From Epiperipatus broadwayi (Eukaryota > Onychophora > Udeonychophora > Euonychophora > Peripatidae), in the NCBI GenBank assembly GCA_028023455.1, contig JAQFVV010006255.1:3970001-4034000 (forward strand): a stretch of DNA of 64,000 nt. Direction: 5' to 3'. Every line of letters begins with the position of its first letter. Position 1 is the stretch's first letter. A program made the translations under genes and the position numbers. The notes under the pieces were generated by a model that did no database searches, was not told the origin of the DNA, and saw only the letters and a program-made list of their open reading frames with translations. Below are positions 12,752 through 26,100 of this stretch, piece after piece.

Positions 12752-13441
12752 CTAGGCAAGGCATGGCCCTAGTTTGATCTGGTTCCAAGTCTGATCGGTT
12801 AGCCATGGCTGGCATGTCCTCTTGTCATGGTTCTTGGTGTCATTTAACAATTTGAAGTATAATACCTCAATATTGTAATCAGTACCCTTTTCAAAAGTTA
12901 CCTTATTTCGTGCCAACCAGATGACAAAGTTAACATAAATTGCCAATCTAACACTGCCAAAGGAGCCCTTTTTAAAAGCTTTCACCATATCCACCCAGGC
13001 CCAGTCTTTATCTGTGGTCTTTTGCAATGTCAGGTAGCGTAGTTTATTCCAGGTCTCACATTCCTGAAGAATGTGGGAAATTGTTTCATCGGTTTTCTTG
13101 CACAGAGGGCATATCGGATCCATTTTATACCTCCGCTTGTGGTGGAGGAATGCAGCCATTGGTAGGGCCTCAAGGTTAACTTTAATTATAAAGTCTACTA
13201 ATTTCGCCTCCAGCTTCCAGAACTTTGTTAACCCTGCAAGCCGCTTGATCCCTAGCTGAAGTCTGGTCTTAGTGATGGGACTGCTACCATTGATTAGAGA
13301 ATGGGTGTCCCAATAGGAAAGCTTGCCATTGAAAAGGGAATTGGACATTGTTACATTTTTAGTCACGAGTGTGACCTGTTGCTGTAACCAAATGTTACCC
13401 TTTCTTGGGGGGTCAGTGGGTTCAACTTCATTTATTGGTAT
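12752..13441 (-). CDS. C-terminal fragment of a LINE reverse transcriptase (zf-RVT domain)
   Basis: The frame is open from the insertion border at 13441 to the stop at 12752 (about 229 codons); the first ATG-initiated part starts later, so this is a truncated frame and not a gene with its own start. It holds the zinc-binding zf-RVT region found after the reverse transcriptase of LINEs: CPLCKKTDETISHILQEC gives a C-x2-C-x8-H-x4-C pattern, preceded by a helical part (FWKLEAKLVDFIIKVNLEAL) and followed by WLARNKVTFEKG. The polymerase domain itself is missing. No stop or frameshift interrupts the remaining codons, which suggests a fairly recent insertion. The clade is uncertain; the zinc-knuckle arrangement occurs in several LINE groups. 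Confidence 0.8.
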   Translation of the reverse strand: MPINEVEPTDPPRKGNIWLQQQVTLVTKNVTMSNSLFNGKLSYWDTHSLINGSSPITKTRLQLGIKRLAGLTKFWKLEAKLVDFIIKVNLEALPMAAFLHHKRRYKMDPICPLCKKTDETISHILQECETWNKLRYLTLQKTTDKDWAWVDMVKAFKKGSFGSVRLAIYVNFVIWLARNKVTFEKGTDYNIEVLYFKLLNDTKNHDKRTCQPWLTDQTWNQIKLGPCLA

Positions 13442-13456
13442 ATATAATTCAATTTA
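13442..13456. repeat. Target-site duplication, right copy (15 bp)
   Basis: atataattcaattta, matching 11918-11932. Confidence 0.9.
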
Positions 13457-15457
13457 GATATAGAATAAGATGTTGAATTTTTTTTTAATTACAAAAAATA
13501 TACTTCATTTTATTTTTAAATAAATTTGTTATATTAATTTAGCTAAAGACAATACAAACAAAAATTATCAGAATCAAACAGTAAAGTGTTCCAAAGTTGG
13601 TAGGCTGAAGAATATAGTACAATTAAAAAAAGTATTATGTGTTTTATGTTCCAGGAAAGTTGCATGTAAAAAATCTGCAATTAAATGATTATGAGATAAA
13701 CCATAAATCACTTCTCAAGAAAAGTAAATATGAATAAAAAGAATTTATTGTTAAGACAATTAAAAATAGAAATATTCATCCAACACATCCCTAATAAATT
13801 TTTTTAGAAAATTATGGCTAGTTTTTTGCCTCAAATATAATTTTCAAACATAGGAAACCTTAATATTAGGATTATATGAAAGATGCAAAGTAATATATAC
13901 ATAAAATTCAGCTTAAAATTTAAAAATGAAGAAAAAATTATTCTAAGAATAAAAATATATACTTTTAATATGATTAGAATCATTGTTAAAAAAGATTTGG
14001 AAATGGCAAAAAATAACTAGTCTGCAAAAAATAAATATAAAATCTTTTGGAAAAAAATATCAAAGAAGAAATGTGTAGTTAAACAACATCATTAGCAACA
14101 ACAATGGAAGAAATAAATAACTGTGAAATATTTATAAATGCACTTAAAAAAAGAGAGAAATAGATATTTACAAAATTATATCAATAATTACATATAATAC
14201 TCTGATCATAGTATGACTGAAGAGAAAAATGGTTTTGATAATTATTTAAAAAACATAATGAACAAGCAGTTTCAAGATATTGGAAGGTATTATGAGCCTT
14301 ATAACAAAATTGACCAATTTTACATTTCTAGTACTTTAAATAAATGAAAATTTCTAGAAATATTAAATTAGTTAAAGCCAACTTACACATTTATAGTTAA
14401 GTTGTGGAAAAGTTCTAAGAATTCTTGAATGTTTAGAGGAAGTTAGACATTTTATATAATAAAATGAAAGTCAATGGCTTTCTAAATTAGTGTTTTTTTA
14501 ATGATTTTTGCTTTCATTGCAAGCCTTGTTAACAAAATAGTTATTGTCAAATTTGATTTAATTAAAACACTGAAAGCTAAATTACAAATTGCTAGTTTTT
14601 CAAACAACTAAAGATTTCTGGAATGGATGAATCTAATATTTTGTAAGCACATAATTAAAAGTAACGAATATAAGTCTGATATAAAGTATTTGACATTTAA
14701 TATAGAATAATAAAAATATCATTTAATATGTAATTGATTTAAGTTATGAGTTCCTATATAAAATTATAGGTTAATTTTAAAACCAGCTTCAATAAAATTC
14801 TGCAATAATTTTTGTTATTTTTACCCCCTATGAAAAACTGCCCTGAACTTCTGGCGCACACACAAGTTTATTACCAGTGACTGATTTACGATTACATTTG
14901 CCTATAAGTCACAAATTTCATTTTTTTAAAAAAGCCAAACAACATAATCTCCACAATTAGATTCCCTTTTCGCTCAACAATCCCGATAACATTAAACATT
15001 TATCTTTTCAATGTTATTATAATTTTTCTAACGTTAATTTTAAAATACCGTACTAGTTAAAAATATTGCCAAAATGTACAACAGTTAATAAATGAGATTT
15101 TACTTAAGGGAATTTATGATCCTACCAGAGGGAGGTGGGAGGAGAACTGGGTGTTAAAATAACTACTTTAAATCTTTTATCAATAGTTTATTGAACGCTA
15201 TCTTTTAAAAAGGCCATCAACCATATAAATCAAAATATTAAAACAATTTAACGTGTATTAATCCTAACCTTTAGCCTGACTTAATAGTTTCAATTCCTCA
15301 AACATGTCAAGACATAAACTAATATTTTATTTGTTTCCTGTCATCGACTTTAAAAGTTGAAACTCATCAACAAAATATATTTATCTCCAAAAATTGTGAC
15401 CTCAAATGATTAATCAAGTAATTTCGTTTTAATATAAAAATAAATCATAATATTGTA
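13457..15457. other. Probable intron downstream of the AGXT2-like exon
   Basis: AT-rich, with no repeat or coding block that I recognise. CpG dinucleotides become more frequent from about 14850 to 15560, toward the exon. If the gene is intact, the next exon to the left should begin with the family's FRIxPxMC block; I did not find it. Confidence 0.4.
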
Positions 15458-15463
15458 ACTTAC

Positions 15464-15562
15464 ATTTCCATAAAATCCTCCTTTTCCAATTAATAGTCCC
15501 ATGTCTTTGCAATCTTCCCAAATTTCAAGCACCTCACTTGCAGATAACGGGGTTTTAGATTC
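15464..15562 (-). CDS. AGXT2: Internal exon of AGXT2-like aminotransferase
   Basis: A 99-base exon of exactly 33 codons. On the minus strand it is preceded by a T-rich tract and TTTTTTTGTAG (acceptor) and followed by GTAAGT at 15463-15458 (perfect donor), so it has phase 0 on both sides. The translation starts ESKTPLSASEVL and continues EIWEDCKDMGLLIGKGG, ending FYGN. This matches the EDCKxMGLLxGxG block near the C terminus of AGXT2, a mitochondrial class-III PLP-dependent aminotransferase that transfers amino groups from alanine (and from beta-aminoisobutyrate and dimethylarginines) to glyoxylate or pyruvate. This block follows the VRGKGLMIG region and precedes FRIxPxMC in the family. The PLP lysine and most of the fold lie in other exons, not found in this window. 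A retained pseudogene exon is possible but unlikely given intact splice sites and frame. The symbol is given by family resemblance. Confidence 0.85.
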
Positions 15563-15568
15563 CTACAA

Positions 15569-16800
15569 AAAAATAATAGTAATATATATATATGTGAATG
15601 TATATAATGGATTCACTAAAAATTTTTAGATGACTAAAAATTTAGTGGCAAATATCAAGGTCAAGCTATAAATAAAAATATTTATTGGTCATCACTTTAG
15701 CTCTAATATAGATTAATATAATAAATCACTAAATGTGTATAAAAAATTTGTATATTAATAAAATAATGAAGATATAACATTTTGATCCTTTTCCTTTATA
15801 TAATGAATATTAGAATAAACTGGATTATGAGTTTAAAAAAAGAATTAAGGTAAATCACTAAATTTAAATATACTATTTAAGATAAAATCAATCATTATCG
15901 AAAATTATATAGCATGCTGTGGAAAATGGGCTTTAAAGTTTAGAAATATTTATAAACTTAAAATTGTCTTCATATGTAATAATGTAAAAAAAAAAATCTT
16001 CTGATTTTACACACATGCTGACATAAAGCACATAGTTATATATATGTAACAACAGAATACACATACATTAAAGTATTAAACAGAGGAATTATACTATAAA
16101 ATATTAATAATTGAATATATCAGAAAGCATGTTCAGTTGTAATACCATTAAATCTTAATTGATAGCATAAGCAGAATTCGTAATGTACCAGGCTTTGTTA
16201 ATTTACCTTTTTCTATTGTTTGATTCATTATATCAATCCTATTAGTCCAAAATCTCTAACATGAAAAAAGATAACAGAATTAAGTTGAGAATTAGGTTTA
16301 GATGTTTTCATATTGACAAATATGCTGCCTAAGAAGAATAGTTTCACTGTTATAAATGTCTGAACAATCAGCTCCTTATAGCAACATAATACATAATTTG
16401 ATGCTTATCAACGGAATTTATTTTATTCTTAATATTATTTATTATCTACTTAAAGACAGAGGAGAGATAAATCCAATATTAACTCTTCGAAAACAATCTT
16501 TTTCAATACTGAATATAATTTAGGAATAAGGCAATGAAATTCAATCATTTTAAATCTCCTTATGCTTTGACTTTCTTCTATAAAATAATTTTAAATGTTT
16601 ATAAAACAAAGTCTCATTATAACCTATAAATACATTATAACTCACCATTATATGTATAAAAAACATTTAAAATCTGTTAGCTAATATTTTAAAAGAAAGC
16701 ATAATAAATTAAATATAACCCCCCCCCCACCATTCATAGCTTTACAATCATTTTGTAATCCAACTGATTACACAAATATCTGAAAACACAATATTTTATA
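15569..16800. other. Probable intron upstream of the AGXT2-like exon
   Basis: AT-rich with short AT microsatellites (15583-15592, 16038-16046) and a C10 run at 16719-16728 just before the satellite block. No coding sequence recognised. Confidence 0.4.
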
Positions 16801-16804
16801 CATT

Positions 16805-17785
16805 GCTCATTTTCATGCTCAATCATCCTCTATACAAACCAGAATTCTCATTCAAACATATTTCCTATTAGAATTATTGAATCATGTATAATTATAACAT
16901 TAACATATCTTCATACTCAATTACCCTCCATACAAGCCAGAATTCTTATACAAACATAACATACTGTATTTTTATTAGACCATCACTAACATATCTTCAT
17001 ACTCCATCCTCTATACAACCCAGAATTTTTATTCAAACTTATTTCCTATTAGAGTTTTTGGTTCATAATATATAATTATATCATTAACATATCTTCATAC
17101 TCATTTGACCTCTGTACAAACCACAATTTTCATTCAAAGTTATTTCCTATTATAGTTCTTGGTTCATATATAATTATATCATTAATATAACTTCATATTC
17201 AATTGTCCTCTGTACAAAACAAAATTTTTATTCAAACATGTTTTCTATTAGAGTTATTGAATCATATATAATTATATCATAATGTATCTTCATATTCAAT
17301 CATCCTCTATACAAACCAGAATTCTCAAACATATTTCCTATTAGAGATCTTGGATTGCATATAATTATATCACTAACATATCTGCATACTGAAATTATCT
17401 TCTGACAAACCAGAATTCTCAATCAAACATAGTTTCTATTAGATTTCTTAAATCATATATAATTATATCATTAACATTTCTTCATACTCATTTGACCTCT
17501 GTACAAACCAGAATTTTCATTCAAACTTATTTCCTATTACAGTTCTTGGATCATATATAATTATATCATTAACATAACTTCATACTCAATCATCCTCTGT
17601 ACAAAACAAAATTCTCATTCAAACATAATTCCTATTAGAATTATTGGATTATATATAATTATATCATTAACATATCTTCATATTCAATCATCCTCTATAC
17701 AAAACAGAATTCTCATTCAAACATATTTCCTATTAGAGATCTTGGATCGTATATAATTATATCATTAACATATCTTCTTTATATA
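16805..17785 (+). repeat. ~96-bp satellite, about ten units, with a 4-unit higher-order period
   Basis: Each unit contains tcatcctctatacaaaccag, aattctcattcaaacatatt, tcctattagagttattggat and catataattatatcattaac, then atatcttcatactcaa. The aattct/aatttt landmark recurs near 16842, 16929, 17020, 17122, 17220, 17318, 17409, 17506, 17607 and 17703. Units four apart (about 384 bp) are more alike than neighbours: the pairs starting near 17104/17487, 17203/17587 and 17298/17681 share private variants such as tttgacctctgtacaaacca, ctctgtacaaaacaaaatt and tagagatcttggat. The array sits in the probable AGXT2 intron. The first units (before about 17010) are more diverged. Confidence 0.85.
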
Positions 17786-20700
17786 ACATTACAATTTCTA
17801 TCCAACATCATAATATTCCTATAATACATAATAAAATGATCATACTTTTCTGAAAATGAATTTTAAAGTTGTAGTAATAATCATTTTATGTGACAAATAA
17901 TAAAGATACATTTTTATTCAAATATTTTTAATATAAATGTGAAAGATTGAGACTGCTGAAGTCTTATGAGCATCAATCTTTTAATTTAGTGACAAAAAAA
18001 AAATAATTGCAATATCAAAAACAATAAACTGCAGGACAAGATGGAATGACTTTGGATAATCTTCAATAATAAGTAACAAAAAAGAAAAATGGAATAAAAA
18101 TAAAGAATGTTGTGTAATATATAATTTTATTAATACTTTGTGAGTAGTGTAATAATTAAGTAAAGCCAAACTCAATCACTCTTTATATGTGCATATATTT
18201 ATATTAGAATAAATATTATAGTATAAATTTATACACAAAAATAGATTCTAAGATTGCTCTCCTCTCTATTCACTACATGTAGTTGATTATGTAATGTATT
18301 TTTATCCCACCTCCCTAAAGACTAACATAATTAAAATTAGATATCCTAAAAATTTACATAAAGTTGATCATGTATATAAATATATGTAGGATGAAATATA
18401 TAAATTTCAAGAAGAATGAAAGAATCATTTGTGTTAAAGAATTGGTAGTATTATTTGATTATAACTCTTTTTTTCCTTGTCAGTGAAGAGTTTAACACAC
18501 ACACACATATATATATATATATAATAAAACCAAAATTATTGACTCTTCTTTAAATGGAATACAACAATTATAATTTTAATATTTATCAATGAAAAATGCA
18601 TTTTACAAACCAATATTGTAAAAATGTCATGGTTTAAATTTAAACTTCAAGAAAAACTTATACTTGTATATTTCTGACTTTAAATTAGTCTAGTGGCATA
18701 TTCATAGATCATCAAATAAAAACTCAAGGTTATTTATAATTTTTTTTACCTGCAAAATCAATGCTTATGTATTTTTTTTTTTTTACTGAAATGTAATTTA
18801 TCTTTATTTATTTTGTCAAGAATAATATTTAACAACTACATAGTATTGCTTAGATCAATATTTTCATCATGAAGAAAATCAATATAATATATCAGTAAAA
18901 CAATTGTAAAATAAATGAATAGAATTTCCTAGTTGTCAATCATGAAAATATTTTCTTTTAAATACAATCCTATATTTTTTCAATTTTAATTATATTCACT
19001 CATAAATATATTCTTATAAAATTCTCGATAATACATCTTGTTGTGACTCAAGAAATTATTTATACTATCTCATTAAGCTATCTCCCAACAAAATAATATT
19101 TTCATTTATCTTGATTATTAAAACTTGAGTCAGTGATTTGCTGTGCTAAAATATATATTGACATTGTGGAAGCATTATCACATATAATAAGTTTTAACTT
19201 AATGATCAATACAGTTGCCTTAAAATTTACATTTAATTTATTAGCTGAAGACATTTATTGGTATGAAAACTTTTATATCTGTAATATTAAAAGCTAAACA
19301 AATTTGAGCACATGTAAAACTATACTTTTCCCCCCTTCTTATATGCTCAAGTAAAAACATTATAAAAAAATGTTTTCTGAGTTTCAGAAGATTTGTTTTA
19401 AAAATTGTAAATTTTCTTTCTTTTAAATATCATCCAATATTTTATTAGTAATTAGCCTTTGATTTTCATTAATATTTTCCTTATAATAAATGTCCTGAAT
19501 TAATTTTTGAAAATCTTAAAGTAGTCTCTTATAGCAATAGAGTGTTTAAAGTATATGTAGATAAAGCAAGCCTTTATTTAAAACTCTTTATTATAATAGA
19601 ATAAATAAAATATCTCTTCTGAGTGTCAAAAACTCTTATGATATGAAAAAATATTATAAAATAGCATTTGATAAAGCTCTCCATATTTCATATTTTCACC
19701 CATAAAGCTTACTTCAATTTAGAACTTTTTTTTTTTAAAAAAAAAACTAATTTTCCTATTCAGTTTCATTTAATGCTATTTAACAAATTCTGGTATGATT
19801 TTGTACTCTTAACTTGCAATAATAGTATTTTCAAAAAATAATGCACTTTCTTTATATGGATTCAAAGTAATCATTCTATGACAAATTTCCAACTCACATG
19901 TGTTGAATGCTCTGTTGCTTGTAAATAACAAAATAATTTGATATTTTAACATAAAATTGTTATTTTGCTAATATTTCTATATTGAAGTTGCAGTGCCTTC
20001 CTGCATTGTATGTTATGTGAAACTAAAGCTATTTATGATTAGTGTGTAAGATTAATCATGCAATTTATTTTCTTATTGCTAAAGCATGGAGGTCCCATTT
20101 ATAAATTAATTTACTATCTATATAATCCATTAAAAATATTAAATTACAATACATAACTTGCTATTGAGAAAGTCTTTGTCTCAGTTGATAATTATAAAAA
20201 GTTGCTATATACAGTTTCTCCACACTTATAGTTATTCTATCCAGCTATAAACTAATAGGTAACAGCTCTGATAGTATCAGTTGTTTTCTTTCACCCTGCA
20301 CAATCAGTTTTATTCATTGCTGCACTTTGAGACATTGTGGTTGTAGATTTACCTTTACCATATATATAATAGCAGTATAAAAAATTATACAATTATTGCA
20401 AATCAGAATAAAAAAATTAAATAATTGAATGCATGTGTGTAAAATAATGATTGTTTAAACTTCTGTAAAATGAAACTAATATTAACATGTATATGGCATT
20501 TAAACATGCTTATATGTATATAAAAATTACACATACACACAAATGTATAAACATAATGTTATGCCAAATAAAAAATTACATCAAAAATCTTAAATTATTT
20601 GAAAAGATAAAATAATTTAAATCAAATTGGCCTAAATAAATAGTGTGAAGTGATTAAGATATTATAATGTAATAATAAAACAAATAAAAGAAATTGTAAT

Positions 20701-23061
20701 GATATTATTTAATTATTTTTAAAATATATTATAAAAACAATTTTTAGCAACTAAATATTGTTCAAACTAATGTAGAGATAAAAAATGTGACAAAGTAAAA
20801 TAAATTTTATTGTGAGGCAAAAAATAATTAATTTATAAAACTATAGATTTTATGTGTAAACTTCAATTTTATAAACTCAAAATAATAAAGTGAGAATTTT
20901 ATTTAAAGTTATAAAAAAATTGCAATATTAAGGGCTTTTTTTTTTGTAGTATCAAATTTTATTAATTAAATAAGTTATTAACAAAGACTGATTAAAACAA
21001 GACATATCACCAGTAAACTAAACAACATATTTTTGAAAAGCATGCAGTGCTGTTTTTAATATCAGACCAATACAGATTGTTGTACGGGAAGATTGTATGT
21101 ATATAAAGAACTTAAAACAATACCAACTGAATTTGAGCTAGTTGAAGTGAAAATTCATTTTCTAGGTTTGAAGTGTTAGTAAAAATGACTATGAGAAAAA
21201 ACAGTGAATAAGTTCACTTGTGAAACAAAACAAAGACAGCATGAAAAAAAAAAGGGTATCATTATTATTTTCAATTGCCACTATGACTAAGCAACTCATT
21301 ATGTATACATATTATTAAATGATGTAGTAACTATAAACCTCAGTTAATTTATCATTTACTATATGGAATGTAATTGCTGAAGAAATGATGGATTGCCTAT
21401 TCTATAAAATAAAATGTATCCCTAAATTAGTAGTCCAACTACCAACAAATAAACTGAAATTCAGCAAAAGTATTAATAATAAAATAATATCATGAAGAAA
21501 ATTAAACCTATAAAGAGTAAAATTCATCAAAGTTACTGATATAGAATTCAGTTAAAATAAAATCAACAATTGGGGGAAAGATGCCTCCAAACTAGAAAGA
21601 CTGACCTCATAAAAAAGATTATTTTCAATACTGTCAAAGTGTACTTCTTATATTAGAGCAAGAATGGTAAAAAAAGGTATAAACAAAAAGAATAAAATAT
21701 TACAGCTAATATCAAAAAATGATACTAAACAATGATATTACTGATTAAGTGTTTGATTTGAATTATATTTTATAAAAAATTTCAATAATTATGGTTAACT
21801 AAAATATTTCAATATCCTAACATTCAACTAATAAGAGTTCAAAGTTTCTACACTTACAACTTTGACATATTTAAAAAATAGAAACTTCAACCAACTGATA
21901 AATGCTGCTTCAGCACAAAATGTACATTTTAAAGGTGTGGAGGAGTGAAATAATTTATAAACTATTAATCTTTTTTTTTATTATTTTTGAGATCATACAT
22001 TTTTTTCATGAAATTTATTTTTATATAAAAGATATTAAATAATGTAACTTTCTGCAATAAGAATCTATCTCTCAAACTTATAGTATACATTTAATTAGTA
22101 TTTTTATGCATCATGCACACATAACTTTGAAGAGGTTAGGGAAAGTTAAATAGGGTAGTAAACCCAATCACATACATATACAAATTAGACATAGTATATA
22201 AATATGATTTATGTATTTGCATATAGACTCACTATATAAGGGTAATTTATATATGTGCAGATATTCATGCTAAAGATGAATTATATATTTATATATGTAT
22301 GCAACATGATTTTATCTTATAGTTGTACATTGTCATAATTTGTTATTTCATTAAAGTATTATTTTAAAACTTAAATACAACAATTATTTACATTTTTTAT
22401 TCTATTCTTAGAAATATTGTATAGTATTCATTACAGTTATTCATGCGATTGTGAATCTTATGATTTCCCTGTATATTCAGAGTGCTTCCAAATTGTACTG
22501 TATTATGGGTAATTTAATTTATGAAACCAAGTGTTTAAGAAATAAAAAGAATTGGTAAGTCCTTCAATTGAAATGTGTGCTAGAATAAATAGAAATATTT
22601 TCATTCTCAGTAAAAATAAAATTAATATGTGCTAACTAATATTTCCTATGTTCCCATAAACAGAAATAACTGATTATTGTTAAGATAATATAATCATTTC
22701 ATTAGTATTACTTCACTGACATCATATTTTAAGCAATTAAAAATAATGAATGATGATAGAAAGGCTCTAAAATAATTACAATTATCATTAATGTTGTGTT
22801 GGATAAATTAAATTATTGCTATTATGCTTAAGTAGGAAGATGGCAGTATAGTTTGTCATTATTTTCTATCAAACACATAAAAGTGTATCAGCATATTGAT
22901 GATGATTGCATCATGTTCCCATGTCATATATAATGACATACCATCACTTTTCCATTGGTACATAATAGTATCCACATGAGACTAATATATCAAGATGAAT
23001 ATTGATGAACAAAAATAAAATAAATAAAACATAAGTAAGCTAAGGATAATAAATGAAAGAA

Positions 23062-23095
<34 letters not shown>

Positions 23096-23105
23096 TTATT
23101 ATCCC

Positions 23106-23141
<36 letters not shown>

Positions 23142-26100
23142 GGCTAAGATAGGAAAAAGAAGAAGGATTAAGTTAAGGGTGAGCTTAAGATAAAATAGAG
23201 TAAACTAAGAATAACCAAAATAATAAAAAGCAGATGGCATGGAGAAAAGTGATAATGACTCACAATTTTATGATAGAAAAGATATTTTCCAAAAAAATAA
23301 AGCTTAAAAAATTTTGAGCTAAAAATAAATTATTAAATGGATATAAATGATCACAAGATCTAAAAAAAAATGGGGGAAAATCAAGTTCTATAAAATATAC
23401 AGAAAAATAAAATCATTGCAATGATAAAATAGATGATTGAAAATATAATCAATAAAATAGTGCAATAAATACAAAACATGAAGCAAGGGTTATATAATAA
23501 AATAAAAAAACATAAATGAAGAGAGAAATGAAATGTTAAGAAAGTAGATGGTGAAATCAAAAATACTGTAAAATCTACAACTAATGTAAAAGTTTTAGAA
23601 AATTCATAAACTGATATTATGTTAGTTGAGAATTCTTCACATAGACAATGAGTATGAAGAAATCTAAAAGTGAAAGTGAGACTGAATCCAGTTGCAAAAC
23701 TAAAGTAGTTGCTGTAGGAAACTATATTTCTCTCAAACTAGTTTGAAGAAAACCTGAAAGAAAGAAATTGGCAGATATACTATCCTTCTGAAAATAACTG
23801 AAAGTTAAGTACTACTAGAGCAGAAGTTAAATACCGAATTCGGGGGGGGACGGACTACTTCTAGACATTAGTGTTTGAATTGTAATAAGCAACAAGTAGA
23901 ATATTGCAAAAAGTTGTCAGAGTATCATATTCATAATGGGTATTAAATCAGCCTATAACCGTCACATTTTCATCGCAGGGGGTAGACATAGTTTTTCTTC
24001 TTTTTTTTTTTAATAAAATAAAAATAATTCTTCATTAAAATTTTAATTTTTAAAAAAGCATATTAGAGACATAAATTTAAAAAGCAAAACTTATCATAAA
24101 TATAACTACCAACTTTACAAGTAAAAAAAAAAAAAAAGAATTAATAAACAAAAAAAAAAAAAAACTTCCATTTTGCCCTCAAGCAAAAATGTATTCTTAA
24201 TAAAGTAAAAAGTGTTTTCTATTATATCTATACTTTTGTTACAAATTTATGTAAAACATACATTTATATAATGAATACATTCTTAAAAAAAAAAATTGTA
24301 AACAGCCGTAACTCATGAAAATATAAATATTTAAATAAATAATAGTTAATCTTTCAATTCAGCATGTGTAGGTGTATATATATTTCTAAAATGATTAATT
24401 GCATTTAATCATCTGACATTTCTACATATACACCTTTATCCCACTTAGAGAAGACAATTGGTCCCCAAAACTCATCATTAAGCAAGAATATCGCATAAAG
24501 AACAAGTAGTTATAATGGTTTCCTATGGGGAAAAAAACTGTCTGCTTACTCCAGCTAAAAATTACATTATAAGCTATGAACAAACAACTTAACCTAGTAT
24601 ACATAGTAATTAAACCCCTCTTAATATACATTATATGCTTTGTAAACTGTGCTATGTGTATTATGCAAGTATGTACTTAAAATACATGTATATGTATGAT
24701 ATACAACTTAAATCAATGCAAACAAAAACATCTTAAAGTTGTTCTTACTAGTGGTCCATATGTCACTCATAATTATCTAGTTTTCTGAATGACCATTGTT
24801 GTTTTCTAAATCTTTTGATGATCTTGGTCTTTTTGGATGAGTGTGCCAGCTTATGGCTGAGGATCTCTAGAGAAAATGTTTAGAAAGAATGATTGATGTA
24901 CTTTGACTTTTTTCCATGGGATGCCATGATTTCATGATTTTGAAAAGTTTAGACACATCTATGATTATTTGAGCACTTTGTTCTATTTTGTCTTTATTTT
25001 TAAAAGTAGTGATTATGATAAATATGCACAAATCCATAAAAGACCAGGTATTATGATTTCCTTTTCCTCATTCCAGTCAACTTAAGATATCTATTTCTGT
25101 TTCCAAGCTCAGAGATGTTCTTGATTTTTTTGTGGTCATATTAGTTACAGTCATGATTCTATTTAAAAATGTAATCTTTAAACAAAATAGCTTTAAAAAA
25201 ATATTTCTTTTAATTGTCCAAAAGTACAGCAAAATGAAAAAGAAAGTGAGAGTAAACTAGCTAGCTATTAAATGTTTTTTGTTGCACTGAAGAAAAAAAA
25301 TCCATAATAAAGTTTTATTTTTTTTCATATTTGTACTACTATATTACTTTCATGAAATTATGTAGATTTACAAAAAATATTTATTCAGAAATATTATCAA
25401 AATCATCCTTTTCTTTATTTTGCTGTAATATCTTATATAAATACAATTTATCCAAACCACTTCAAACACTTTTTAGTAAAAATCTTTTATTGTACATATA
25501 TATATAAATCTACATTTCAACTGTCCTGCAGTCTTCTTCAGAGCCAGTTTACTTTAATCCTTTAAAAAAACTTAATTGCAGTTAACTTCAAAATAAATAT
25601 TCTGTCATATTAAAAAGGTAAAAAAAATATAACGAATGCATTCTGTACTTGTGAAATGGATTGATGAAATAATAAAGTTTATTGGTGTAATATGGAAAAG
25701 ATAGACGTGGACAAGAGAAACTTGACTAAACTTTGAGATATCCTATATCCTGCAGTGAATTATTAATGATGATAGTTTAGATTTTATAAATATTCCATAA
25801 TTAATATCCATTCTTAATTCACCAAACAAAACTGATAATTACATAACAAACAAAAAAACAAAAGCAAATGAATAGTCTTTGTTATAATTTCAATAGCAGA
25901 ATGTATGAAATTAAAAAAATTCTATTTGCAAAATTCAAAGGTTAACATTATTTAACTTTTTAAATGAATGAAATAACTCAAGAAAATAAATTTAATAAAA
26001 CAGATGAAATAAAATTAGTTCTACATGTATAAACAGATTAGTAATATAAAAGATGCATATTTCTCATAACTTGAATAAAACTGGACAGTATGTTATATTA

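Larger units (their letters stand above)
11933..13441 (-). mobile_element. 5'-truncated LINE insertion
   Basis: A 1.5-kb insertion between exact 15-bp duplications. In minus orientation it begins abruptly inside a reading frame at 13441, continues to a stop at 12752, and then has about 820 bases of 3' untranslated sequence ending at 11933 without a poly(A) tail. It is distinctly richer in GC than its surroundings. The 3' part carries a 72-bp tandem duplication (12401-12532). This is the classic footprint of target-primed reverse transcription that stopped before reaching the 5' end of the RNA. Confidence 0.9.

Noticed and set aside
16207-16265. Minus-strand reading VRDFGLIGLI before a gtaaat, reminiscent of the VRGKGLMIG block that precedes the AGXT2 exon
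   Set aside because: It is interrupted by several stops right after the match, lacks an acceptor, and the donor is weak. Most likely chance in AT-rich sequence; a decayed exon copy cannot be proved.
16805-17785. CRISPR array
   Set aside because: Units of about 96 bp diverge along their entire length, with no short conserved repeat and unique spacers, and the DNA is eukaryotic. It is a satellite.
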